From Ruminococcus sp. (GTDB lineage: Bacteria; Bacillota_A; Clostridia; Oscillospirales; Ruminococcaceae): a DNA stretch of 64,000 bases. The translations under genes and the position numbers were made by a program. The notes below the pieces were generated by a model. That model saw only the letters and a list, made by a program, of their open reading frames with translations, had not been told where the DNA came from and did not search any database. Below are positions 56,101 through 63,417 of this stretch, one piece after another; the first letter of the stretch is position 1; each line of letters starts with the position of its first letter. Location of the stretch: positions 1 through 64,000 of the forward strand of contig JAFVAN010000039.1 of assembly GCA_017480485.1 (NCBI GenBank). Reading direction: 5' to 3'.

Positions 56101-56589
56101 GTTCATTGCCGAAGCGACCTCGCGCACTGTCATCTCATCGTAATAATACATGATCACCGCCGAGCGCATATCCTCGGGGAGGGAGTCGATCATCTGCTTT
56201 AGCTGGGTCTTGATCTCCTCGTTCACGGCGTAATCCTCGGGCAGGAGGATGGGCTCGTTTAGAGCAGAGGCCTCCAGCAGCTCGTCTATCTCTTCAACGC
56301 TCTCAACGCTTATACTGCGGCTCTCGTTCCGCAGGAAGTGCGTACACCTGCTGTAGGCAATGGAATAGAGCCAGCCCACAAAGGACTCTCCGCTGCGGAG
56401 CTCCGAAAGCTTTTCAAAGGCCGTGGCAAAGGTCTCGGAGGTAATGTCCTCGGCTGTGTCGCCGCTGCCCACAAGGCGCTTAACAAAAAAATAGACCTTC
56501 CCGCGAAACTCCTTATAAAGCTCCTCAAAGGCCGCTCTGTCGCCCTGCTTCGCTTGCTCCGCCAGCTGCGCTGTCTGCTCTCTTTCCAT
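53170..56589 (-). CDS. ECF-type sigma factor fused to an FtsX/MacB-type ABC permease
   Basis: 1139 residues in one open frame. Sigma-2 at about 21-88 (DTAEDITSETFATAFEKL), linker with LLPEDY at 115-120, sigma-4 at about 131-185 with HTH EVASAMNTSENNISQKLHRA. An Ala-rich hydrophobic stretch (213-232) leads to the permease: first helix 253-275, an external domain, three helices around the FtsX motif LLRRIGVSKRQIRVMYIIE, another helix after RIFSNGIVTVIQ, a second external domain, and a last FtsX core with ISTLRAIGTPISRLRRK. Start has AGGAGG 9 nt upstream. The cognate ATPase follows with ATGA overlap. Such a fusion would tether a sigma to a transporter. Confidence 0.9.
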   Translation of the reverse strand: MEREQTAQLAEQAKQGDRAAFEELYKEFRGKVYFFVKRLVGSGDTAEDITSETFATAFEKLSELRSGESFVGWLYSIAYSRCTHFLRNESRSISVESVEEIDELLEASALNEPILLPEDYAVNEEIKTQLKQMIDSLPEDMRSAVIMYYYDEMTVREVASAMNTSENNISQKLHRARKRIRVQVEKLIGRGAVFGAAPLSTMLANLDLKVSTPAAIGAAAAIAVPAALSAASGGTAKDLLFITRKYWSRHKRTLAALLFSGVLLCAVVCCAFLMLRANENTQLNIEYDEQGAFQLLLPDNDKRERLAAELAVDGTPTGKMLIYGKAGTGEHRFTYGAFDDPENLAHYCLKEGRLPESEGEIAIASQALGDMNYIGRVGDTISLDIGTFTLVGIIDEITWENRQWDDFEFYGTGFEDDTHTEWPYAQPSIIVAESDSTPQYTLYMYKKLRLSCDESYIIAEKLCAELGVDLFYDICLIPEYSKVANEGYTSSNLYQQDILRQEIIYFAFLAMLISVLSVIAVVRTVFAERENHIYLLRRIGVSKRQIRVMYIIECLIFTALGICIGIALGMLAYYGIYSFDVHFLDGKPYSGFTNEPDILKVTVSPYLMSVLFSVIVLPLGYVFSALLMKIKVRSHRRRKAGSLRSNLSRIFSNGIVTVIQVIALSLICFGAVLSYMLFTDNGKEPFLPMCGYSRYEIERVSRDLSFEEDGFEEYIYSLRSSSNFYGNFFVYNQQDRTPGITDDTADKLGAIATGKLEHTFIEVKDNDRLRGKLSYGSSDDQFNLFNNSSKEIGSYLKGDRKLYSIKTKLVNAAAIEELEKYLTAGRIDPDKLASGEEMILVVRSFEPPLDLGDDIIIGSAAVSSSVNIGVDSLNTSPTKIGAIITLPGDAGKLIKYAVCEDDYGLLTTQTGAEALGLHGAVYTEVFSKEHIDGSLIPTGAGMEIISYTAEKHKAFLARLRTVSGTAVIVVIMSLLGFAAYWSGIGMKIRLKEYQISTLRAIGTPISRLRRKLLADSLKIPAAAALIAYGGARLVQKVTYSAYERILELEEVRNNKMKDALLGLITDEEATRISDEFQRDYEHIRLVYLTDEQLWNTKVAVPMLIIFAAVCAVTVIITISSLRGLGYNIASSMSKGRKRQ

Positions 56590-56719
56590 CGTCCTTCACC
56601 TCCTGCTCCTTATTAAATATCCTTATGTAGATACGACTGTCCTGCTCCTCCGTCAAGGGCTCATCCTCGCCCAGCAGCCGCAGGATAGCGGCTATCAATT
56701 CGTCTATTGTCACAGTCAT
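56525..56719 (-). CDS. Small ORF overlapping the sigma-permease gene
   Basis: 64 residues, start ATG with GGGGTG upstream. N-terminal VTIDELIAAILRLL then EPLTEEQ is similar to the small ORF at 63271 (VSIDLLIEQAIKEM then NALTEAE). Its last 65 nt overlap the sigma-permease gene in another frame. It might be a partner or regulator of the sigma domain. The conserved placement supports that it is real. Confidence 0.6.
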   Translation of the reverse strand: MTVTIDELIAAILRLLGEDEPLTEEQDSRIYIRIFNKEQEVKDDGKRADSAAGGASEAGRQSGL

Positions 56720-56752
56720 TATATCACCCCGCTAAGATGCTTTCAATTACAT

Positions 56753-56760
56753 AGAGCCGC
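56753..56760 (-). promoter_or_regulatory. Octamer GCGGCTCT upstream of the sigma-permease operon
   Basis: GCGGCTCT on the minus strand, 33 nt before the small ORF, recurs 40 nt before the other small ORF (63223-63230). No sigma-A consensus is visible in 56720-56833. It could be part of an autoregulated promoter or an operator. Confidence 0.25.
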
Positions 56761-56863
56761 TTGGGGGTAAAATGTGACAGTTATCTCGGGATTTTCGGCA
56801 GTCTGCACAAAAGATAGTGGCTTATTTTATACATCATAACAGAGTGAAAAGATTGATAAAAGA

Positions 56864-56890
56864 CAAAAAAACGACCGATCCCTCGGTCGT
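56864..56890 (-). terminator. Terminator of cysK
   Basis: ACGACCGA/TCGGTCGT with a TCCC loop, and seven T on the minus strand after the stem. Confidence 0.9.
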
Positions 56891-56919
56891 TTGTGTGAAC
56901 TGATAAGCGCCCTCAGCCA

Positions 56920-57846
56920 TTACTCGAACAGCGGAGTGGAGAAATATCTTTCGGCGGTGTCGGGGAGGACTGTTACCACGGTCTTGCCCTTGCCAAGCTT
57001 GCGGGCCAGAGCCATTGCCGCCGCAACATTTGTGCCGCTGGATATGCCGCACATAATGCCCTCCAGCCGCGCAAGGTCCTTAGAGGCCGTTATAGCCTCG
57101 CTATCGGTGACGATCTGTATATGGTCGTAAATGTCACGGTTCAGGTTCTTTGGTATAAAGCCGTCGCCGATACCCATCTGCAAATGAGTGCCTATCATGC
57201 CCCCCGCCAGTACAGCGGCGTTCTCGGGCTCGACAGCCCAGATCTCGATATCGGGGTACTTGGCTTTAAGTGTCTCGCCGATGCCGCTTATGGTGCCGCC
57301 TGTGCCAAAGCCGGAACAGAAGCCGTGGATCTCCTTTCCGGCCTGCTCTATTATCTCAAGGCCCGTGTGCTGCTTGTGTACAAGGGGGTTGGCCTCGTTC
57401 TCAAACTGCTGGGGGATGTAAACATTTGGGTCTTCGCTCTTCATTCTCTCAGCTGTGCGCAGGCACTCGTCCATGCACTCGCCGATGTTGCCGTCGTCAT
57501 GGATAAGCTTGACCTCGGCGCCATAGTGTTCAACGAGCATCTTCCTCTCGTGGCTTACGGAATCGGGCATGATAATGACAGTCTTGTAGCCCCTGACTGC
57601 GCCGATGAGCGCAAGGCCGATGCCTTGGTTGCCGCTGGTAGGCTCAACGATAACGGTATCCTTGTTGATGAGCCCGTCGCGCTCTGCGGCCTCGATCATG
57701 TTCAGGGCGGTTCTTGTTTTTATGGAGCCGCCAACGTTAAGGCCCTCGAACTTCACAAGTATCTCCGCGCTTTCAGGATCGGTCATCCTGTTCAGGCGGA
57801 TAAGTGGCGTGTGGCCGACAGCATCAAGAATGTTATTGCATATCAT
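56920..57846 (-). CDS. cysK: Cysteine synthase (O-acetylserine sulfhydrylase)
   Basis: 308 residues. It forms cysteine from O-acetylserine and sulfide with PLP. The PLP lysine is in GGSIKTRTALNMIE, the substrate loop reads PTSGNQGIGLA (Gln where many CysK have Thr, and KTR where many have KDR), the phosphate loop is GTGGTISGIGE, and the pyridine-ring Ser is in GISSGTNVAAA. The two substitutions leave some doubt on whether O-acetylserine is the only substrate. GAGGAACC precedes the ATG. Monocistronic. Confidence 0.92.
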   Translation of the reverse strand: MICNNILDAVGHTPLIRLNRMTDPESAEILVKFEGLNVGGSIKTRTALNMIEAAERDGLINKDTVIVEPTSGNQGIGLALIGAVRGYKTVIIMPDSVSHERKMLVEHYGAEVKLIHDDGNIGECMDECLRTAERMKSEDPNVYIPQQFENEANPLVHKQHTGLEIIEQAGKEIHGFCSGFGTGGTISGIGETLKAKYPDIEIWAVEPENAAVLAGGMIGTHLQMGIGDGFIPKNLNRDIYDHIQIVTDSEAITASKDLARLEGIMCGISSGTNVAAAMALARKLGKGKTVVTVLPDTAERYFSTPLFE

Positions 57847-57886
57847 TTTGGTTCCTCGCTTTAGCTATAGATTACATATATCAAAT

Positions 57887-57915
57887 ATTATAGCACAAGA
57901 AATACCTGTAATCAA
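57887..57915 (-). promoter_or_regulatory. Sigma-A promoter for cysK
   Basis: On the minus strand, TTGATT (57915-57910), 17-nt spacer, TATAAT (57892-57887). A tandem repeat lies directly upstream. Confidence 0.75.
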
Positions 57916-57922
57916 GGGGGTA

Positions 57923-57970
57923 TTTGTAAATAATTGAAATTTTGCTGTTTGTAAATAATTGAAATTTTGC
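57923..57970. repeat. Tandem 25-bp direct repeat upstream of cysK
   Basis: Two identical 23-bp copies (57923-57945 and 57948-57970) beginning TTTGTAAATAATTG and ending TTTTGC, period 25 bp. They start 7 bp upstream of the cysK -35, so they could bind an activator on one DNA face every 2.4 turns, or represent slippage. Confidence 0.7.
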
Positions 57971-58004
57971 AGAATGCTTGGCAATGGCCATTTGCTCACA
58001 GCAG

Positions 58005-58038
58005 AAAAGGCATCTCGCTTCATGGCGAGGTGCCTTTT
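58005..58038 (-). terminator. Terminator of the EAL gene
   Basis: AAAAGGCATCTCGC (58005-58018) pairs with GCGAGGTGCCTTTT (58025-58038), one wobble; TTTTC follows on the minus strand. Confidence 0.85.
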
Positions 58039-58081
58039 CCAATGAGCCGTTTAGGCATAACATTTATTTTTCTTAAAAATA

Positions 58082-60685
58082 TCAATCGTTGATAACGATA
58101 TCCCTCTGGGTGCCGTCAACGGTGAGGGTGCCTGTACGGGTGCCGAGGTCGATGTAGTTGCTGGAAAGCATATGGCACTTGACGCCGCAGTGGTCGATGA
58201 TGATTATACCGCTGCCCTCAAGGTCGCCGATGCCTGCCGCTGTGCGGCCCTCACATTCAAGATTGATCTGGGACAGGTGCAGGTCGCAGTCCAGCTGGCC
58301 GTCATAGGTGCCGATGCACTTCAGATTGCTGCCGCGCATGATGGCGGAATAGCGTCCGCTGGTCATGGAGACCTTTCCGCGGCCGTTGGTGCCGACGCCG
58401 ATGCCGCAAAGACTGGTGCCGCGCATATTTGCCGCAAAATTATAGTCCTTGACAAATATTTCCGTCTCGCCCTTGATGGAGCCGATGCCCGTGCCGTTGG
58501 TGGAGGATATCTCCCACCTGCACTCGCACTCGTTGAGCTCGATGTTGCTCTTGCCGTTGATGATACCCATGGCGATGCAGGTGGTACCGGAGCCGTTGAT
58601 TATGTACTTTCCGCCGTGGATCTGGATCTTGGTATCGCCGTCGTTCTTGCCGCCGCCGATGCCCACGGCGTACTCGCCGCTGGTCTCGATGGTCAGCATA
58701 CCGTCCATATCTGTGATAATGTTGCCCGGGCTGTTATCAACGTCGGTGCCGATGGCAAAGCTGTTGGTCATCTCGGCGCGGATGCTGAGGGCGCCGTTGC
58801 CCACCAGCTTCAAGGTGGCGCTCGTAGGAACATGGATGCCCCTGCACATAAGCTCATTGGCGGCCTCGATATTGATCTCGGCAAAGCTGTTCTCTCCGAG
58901 GGAGATGATGGAACTGAAATGCTCAGAGGTAAGGTAAACGTTCCTCAGAGTTATCCTTGTGCTGACGCCGTCCTTGATGTTGACGGTCAGGTTAAGCATC
59001 TTGTCGCGCTCGCCCATAAGGGTAACATTGGATACCTCGATGAACACGGCGTTGTACCTGTTGCGGATAAGCTCGCAGAGGTCAACGACCTCGTTTTCCT
59101 TCGGGTGGTAGCTTCGGGTGATCTCGCTGGAGAATTCCAGATTTATTTTCGTGATCTCGTTCTTGATGTTTGAGGCGATCTCGTAGATCATGACGGGCTT
59201 GGGCTTGGAAACATAATAGCCCTGCAGCAGGTCGGAGCCCAGCTGTATCATGGTCTTCATTTCCTCATATGTCTCGACGCCCTCGGCAAGGGCGAGGTAG
59301 CCGTTCTCGTGCATGAACTCGATGAGGCCCTGAACAAGGCGCTGCATCTTCGGGTTCAGGTTTATGTCCTCGATGAGAGAGCGGTCTATCTTTACCACAT
59401 CGGGCTTGTACTTTACAAGGTTAGAGGTATTGGAATAGCCTGTGCCGTAGTCATCGATGGCCAGCTGCATATGGTTGCGGCCGAGCCTTTCGTGGACCAC
59501 CTCCAGCATCTCGGGAGAGGGCTCGGACTGCTCTGTGAGCTCGATGACCACCTTTTCAAGCAGCTCGCCGAATTGCAGCTCAAGATCACGCCAGTCAGCG
59601 TCCGAGAGCATAAAGGCGGGGATGGAGTTTACAAAAAGCTTTCTCTTGTGCAGGGCCTCCTGATGGCGGCTGACCGCCTCGAGGGTGTTGCGCATGGTTA
59701 GCTTTTCGATGTCGTAGAGTCTCTTTAGCTGGCGGGCATAGCCGATGACCTCTAAGGGCTTCATAGAGATGGATGAATCGGTGCGCATCAGAGCCTCATA
59801 GGCAACTACATCACCCGAACGCACCTCAACGATGGGCTGGAAGTGATAGGTTATAAGGTTATTGTCTACCAGATGCAGGAACTTTCTGATGTTGGCATAT
59901 TCGTTCTTCTGGCTTTCGTATTTTTCCATTGAATAGCGGCAGATGGAGCCTGTACCCATGCTGGTCGCCTGATAGAGAGTATATTCAGCGGTGTGCATCC
60001 TCTGGGAGGGGCTGTCTGAAACTGCGCCGCAGCCTGCGGAAAAGGTAAGCGAATAGCGGTTGTCGGGGTCCTTTTCGGGGTCGCGCTCGTTGGAGCAGGC
60101 TTCAACAACGTCCTGCAGCTGGCGCAGATATTCCTCCTCGTCGCCCTCAAAGCCCGGGATATAAAGCCAGAAGCGTGTGCGGGCCTGAGAGGAGATTATA
60201 GTCTCCGACGGGGTGTTTGCCACAAGGGCAGAAAGCGCAGCATAGACCTGAGCTCCCGTAAGAGTCATGCGGTCCCGCTCCTCAAGATGGATAAGTGCAA
60301 AGAGCGAGGGCCTCTTGGCGTTCTCTATCATCGAGGCCACCAGCCTTGACTGGCTGAATACAGGAAGGATGAACTCCTCATCGCCCTGATTGTCAAGATG
60401 ATGCACTCTTACAAAGCCTGCATAAAGACTATCCGTTTCCACCACAGGCTTCACAGTTATGCGCGAGCCCTCAGAGCGGTACTCGGCCAGCTGAGAGATA
60501 ACAAGAGCCAGCTCCTCATAACCCGGGCGGCGCTGCATATTAAGGATCTTTACCGCATTGTCGTCAACATCTGCGGTGCGGGAATCATGGTCAACAAGAA
60601 AAAGGCCCATATCGGGATTTATCTCCGTCAGAGCCTGCCAACCCTCGCCGAATATCCTGTTCCACTGTGATGAACCTATGGCCAT
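58082..60685 (-). CDS. EAL-domain c-di-GMP phosphodiesterase fused to a repetitive beta-helix-like domain
   Basis: 867 residues from ATG 60685; a TTG three codons earlier is the other option. A PAS-like part (about 10-110), a degenerate GGDEF-like part (about 115-260, no GGDEF motif), and an EAL domain (about 277-500) with catalytic features present: YEALMR, FVNSIP, VIELTEQ, AIDDYGTGYSN, VVKIDRSL, ALAEGVET and LLQGYYVSKP. From about 540 to the end there are Gly/Asn-rich repeats with MGIINGKSNIEL-like and GIGVGTNGRGKVSM-like turns, as in a parallel beta-helix. No signal peptide or membrane helix is seen, so this helix is apparently cytoplasmic. Hydrolysis of c-di-GMP is expected. Confidence 0.88.
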   Translation of the reverse strand: MAIGSSQWNRIFGEGWQALTEINPDMGLFLVDHDSRTADVDDNAVKILNMQRRPGYEELALVISQLAEYRSEGSRITVKPVVETDSLYAGFVRVHHLDNQGDEEFILPVFSQSRLVASMIENAKRPSLFALIHLEERDRMTLTGAQVYAALSALVANTPSETIISSQARTRFWLYIPGFEGDEEEYLRQLQDVVEACSNERDPEKDPDNRYSLTFSAGCGAVSDSPSQRMHTAEYTLYQATSMGTGSICRYSMEKYESQKNEYANIRKFLHLVDNNLITYHFQPIVEVRSGDVVAYEALMRTDSSISMKPLEVIGYARQLKRLYDIEKLTMRNTLEAVSRHQEALHKRKLFVNSIPAFMLSDADWRDLELQFGELLEKVVIELTEQSEPSPEMLEVVHERLGRNHMQLAIDDYGTGYSNTSNLVKYKPDVVKIDRSLIEDINLNPKMQRLVQGLIEFMHENGYLALAEGVETYEEMKTMIQLGSDLLQGYYVSKPKPVMIYEIASNIKNEITKINLEFSSEITRSYHPKENEVVDLCELIRNRYNAVFIEVSNVTLMGERDKMLNLTVNIKDGVSTRITLRNVYLTSEHFSSIISLGENSFAEINIEAANELMCRGIHVPTSATLKLVGNGALSIRAEMTNSFAIGTDVDNSPGNIITDMDGMLTIETSGEYAVGIGGGKNDGDTKIQIHGGKYIINGSGTTCIAMGIINGKSNIELNECECRWEISSTNGTGIGSIKGETEIFVKDYNFAANMRGTSLCGIGVGTNGRGKVSMTSGRYSAIMRGSNLKCIGTYDGQLDCDLHLSQINLECEGRTAAGIGDLEGSGIIIIDHCGVKCHMLSSNYIDLGTRTGTLTVDGTQRDIVIND

Positions 60686-60767
60686 AAGAAACAACTCTTT
60701 TCCGCTTAATGGCGCTTTTCTTGCGCACGGGCATACTTAGCCCGTACACAGATATACTTATATACTT

Positions 60768-60796
60768 ATTCTATACCATTTTGACCAAATTGTCAA
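60768..60796 (-). promoter_or_regulatory. Sigma-A promoter for the EAL gene
   Basis: On the minus strand, TTGACA (60796-60791), 17-nt spacer, TAGAAT (60773-60768). A hairpin ACGGGC/GCCCGT (about 60727-60745) lies in the leader. From 60797 to 60964 I see no gene. Confidence 0.75.
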
Positions 60797-60964
60797 GCGT
60801 AAATGTAAAAATTTGTGCACAACGTACAAAAACGCAGCTTGCCATTTTATTGAACCCACAAGAGACGATCATCAAATGTTAGATGAAATGAAAAACTGTC
60901 CCGCTCCCTTTCTGCGTTTTGAGATTGAAAAATAATTTGAAACAACATAAATATACTTTTATGA

Positions 60965-60993
60965 TTGACATTTCCTCGGCGGAATGATATAAT
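60965..60993 (+). promoter_or_regulatory. Full-consensus sigma-A promoter for the LbH-glmM operon
   Basis: TTGACA (60965-60970), 17-nt spacer, TATAAT (60988-60993). Confidence 0.85.
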
Positions 60994-61046
60994 ATTATAG
61001 TGCCGCATTATGCGCGGCAGCAAGAAAAACCGAAAAGAGGAATATA

Positions 61047-61709
61047 ATGTACACGATATCGGAGCTTTACGATCTGAGCCACACAGCAGCGGCGGACTTT
61101 CTTCGGGGATATACCTATCCCTGGGAGGCCCTTGCGGGGATAAAGCAGTTTATCATCACCCTTGGCGAGAGCCTTAGCAAGGACGAGTACACCGAGGTCA
61201 GCCCTCAGGTCTGGGTACACAACACCGCAAAGGTTGCGCCCACGGCCTTTCTCGGGGCACCCTGCATCATCGGGGCGAACACCGAGGTCCGGCACTGCGC
61301 CTTTATAAGAGGCTCTGCACTGGTTGGACAAAACTGCGTTGTAGGCAACAGCGCGGAGCTGAAAAACGTTATACTTTTTGACAACGTTCAGACACCCCAC
61401 TACAATTACGTGGGAGACAGCATACTGGGCTACCGCTCGCACATGGGGGCGGGCTCCATAACCTCCAACGTAAAGAGCGACAAGACACTTGTCTGCATCC
61501 GCGACGGCGGCGAGCTCATTGAGACTGGCCTCAAAAAGATGGGCGCCATGCTTGGCGACTATGTTGAGGTCGGCTGCAACAGCGTAATGAACCCCGGCAC
61601 GATAATCGGCAGGAACACGAACATCTATCCCCTTTCGCGGGTACGCGGCGTTGTTCCCGCAAACAGCATCTTCAAGTCGCAGGACGACATTGTTCCCAAG
61701 CACGAATGA
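61047..61709 (+). CDS. Left-handed beta-helix acyltransferase-like protein, GlmU C-terminal type
   Basis: 220 residues. After an N-terminal helical part (1-55), hexapeptide repeats form a left-handed beta-helix (about 60-210; for instance GAPCIIGANTEVRHCAFIRG and GNSAELKNVILFDN). GAGSITSN and MNPGTIIGRNTNIYP resemble the acetyl-CoA-binding half of GlmU. No uridylyltransferase domain is present. With glmM 21 nt downstream, a role in acetylating GlcN-1-P toward UDP-GlcNAc is likely but inferred. GAGGAATATA precedes the ATG. Confidence 0.8.
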   Translation: MYTISELYDLSHTAAADFLRGYTYPWEALAGIKQFIITLGESLSKDEYTEVSPQVWVHNTAKVAPTAFLGAPCIIGANTEVRHCAFIRGSALVGQNCVVGNSAELKNVILFDNVQTPHYNYVGDSILGYRSHMGAGSITSNVKSDKTLVCIRDGGELIETGLKKMGAMLGDYVEVGCNSVMNPGTIIGRNTNIYPLSRVRGVVPANSIFKSQDDIVPKHE

Positions 61710-61730
61710 ACTTGAAAGGAAATGAAAGAA

Positions 61731-63116
61731 ATGGGTAAATATTTCGGCACAGACGGTTTTCGCGGAGAGGCAGGCGTGAATCTGACCGCAGACCACGCAT
61801 ACAAGATAGGCCGCTTCCTTGGCTGGTACTACAACGAACAGAAGCGCCGCTCGGGCAGCGACGAGAGCGCCCGCATAATAATCGGAAAGGACACAAGGCG
61901 CTCCAGCTATATGTTCGAGTATTCCCTTTGCAGCGGGCTTACGGCCTCAGGTGCGGACGCATATCTGCTCCACGTTACCACCACCCCTTCGGTGGCATAC
62001 ATTGCAAGGGTGGATGAATTTGACTGCGGCATCATGATCTCCGCCAGTCACAACCCCTTCTACGACAACGGCATAAAGCTTATAAACAGCAGCGGCGAGA
62101 AGATGGACGAAAGCACCATCGAGCTGGTCGAGGCCTACATTGACGGCAGGCTGGAGGTCTTTGGCGAGAGCTACGCCGAGCTGCCCTTTGCCACAGGCGA
62201 CAAGATCGGCCGCACCGTGGACTATGTTTCCGGAAGAAACCGCTATATCGGATATCTTATCTCTCTGGGTATGTACTCATTCAGGGGCGTGAAGGTGGCG
62301 CTGGACTGCGCCAACGGCAGCTCATGGAACATTGCCAAGGCGGTATTTGACGCCCTTGGGGCCCAGACATATGTTATCAACGCCGACCCCAACGGCCTTA
62401 ACATCAACATGAATGCGGGCTCGACCCACATCGAGGGGCTCTGCAAATATGTTGTGGAGAACGGCATGGACGTGGGCTTTGCCTATGATGGTGACGCCGA
62501 CAGGTGTCTCTGTGTTGACGAAAAGGGCAACGTTATCTCCGGCGATCACATTCTTTACATCTACGGCAAGTACATGAAGGAGCGCGGAAAGCTGCTCACT
62601 AACACGGTAGTTACAACGGTTATGAGCAATTTTGGTCTTTACAAGGCCTTTGACGAGATTGGCATCGACTACGCAAAGACCGCCGTGGGAGACAAATACG
62701 TTTATGAATACATGGTCAAGAACGGCTGCCGCATAGGCGGCGAGCAGAGCGGCCACATCATCTTCTCCAAGTACGCATCTACGGGCGACGGAATACTGAC
62801 CAGCCTTAAAATGATGGAGGTAATGATGGCCCGCAAGAAGCCCCTTTCGGAGCTGGCGGCGCCCTTGAAGATCTTCCCGCAGGTGCTGGTGAACGTCAAG
62901 GTCAAGGACAAGGCCGCAGCACAGAACGATGCTGACGTAGTGGCTGCCGTCAAGGCCGCCGAAGCCGCCATTGGAGACAGCGGAAGGATACTGGTCCGGG
63001 AGTCCGGCACAGAGCCCCTTATCCGAGTAATGGCCGAGGCCCCCACCGAGGAGCTGTGCCGCGAGCACGTTGACGCCATCGTGGATGTGATCAAGGCCAA
63101 GGGTCACGCTGTATAA
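61731..63116 (+). CDS. glmM: Phosphoglucosamine mutase
   Basis: 461 residues from ATG 61731 (MGKYFGTDGFRG start, as in most GlmM). It converts GlcN-6-P to GlcN-1-P. Motifs: catalytic phosphoserine loop ISASHNPFYDNGIK, metal loop AYDGDADRCL, sugar loop GGEQSGHI and phosphate loop RESGTEPLIRVMAE. Second gene of the operon with the beta-helix protein; a terminator follows. Confidence 0.93.
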   Translation: MGKYFGTDGFRGEAGVNLTADHAYKIGRFLGWYYNEQKRRSGSDESARIIIGKDTRRSSYMFEYSLCSGLTASGADAYLLHVTTTPSVAYIARVDEFDCGIMISASHNPFYDNGIKLINSSGEKMDESTIELVEAYIDGRLEVFGESYAELPFATGDKIGRTVDYVSGRNRYIGYLISLGMYSFRGVKVALDCANGSSWNIAKAVFDALGAQTYVINADPNGLNINMNAGSTHIEGLCKYVVENGMDVGFAYDGDADRCLCVDEKGNVISGDHILYIYGKYMKERGKLLTNTVVTTVMSNFGLYKAFDEIGIDYAKTAVGDKYVYEYMVKNGCRIGGEQSGHIIFSKYASTGDGILTSLKMMEVMMARKKPLSELAAPLKIFPQVLVNVKVKDKAAAQNDADVVAAVKAAEAAIGDSGRILVRESGTEPLIRVMAEAPTEELCREHVDAIVDVIKAKGHAV

Positions 63117-63127
63117 GAGTAGCATAG

Positions 63128-63158
63128 AGCGCCGCGGCAGAAGTGTCGGGGCGCTTTT
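63128..63158 (+). terminator. Terminator after glmM
   Basis: AGCGCC/GGCGCT with inner CCG/CGG pairing, then TTTT. Confidence 0.7.
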
Positions 63159-63270
63159 GGCAATTTATACAATATCTCGCACAAAACTTTGTGAAATATT
63201 CCTCTGCTGTTTTCGGTCCGCTGCGGCTCTTATTTATGAGAGCGAAAGAGCTCCAGAAAGGAGGTCGCAA

Positions 63271-63417
63271 ATGACTGAAAATGTAAGCATCGACCTGCTG
63301 ATAGAGCAGGCGATCAAAGAGATGCAGAAGGAAAACGCACTGACCGAGGCAGAGCTTGAATACTGGCGCGGCGTGCTGAGGGAAAAATTTGAGAACGGAG
63401 GCAAGAGCCGTGACTGA
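63271..63417 (+). CDS. Small ORF preceding a sigma factor gene
   Basis: 48 residues, AAAGGAGG 6 nt before the ATG. The sequence starts MTENVSIDLLIEQAIKEM and contains LTEAELEYW; it resembles the small ORF at 56525-56719. It overlaps the GTG start of the sigma gene by 8 nt, so the two are translationally coupled. A partner or modulator of the sigma factor is a reasonable guess. Confidence 0.65.
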   Translation: MTENVSIDLLIEQAIKEMQKENALTEAELEYWRGVLREKFENGGKSRD

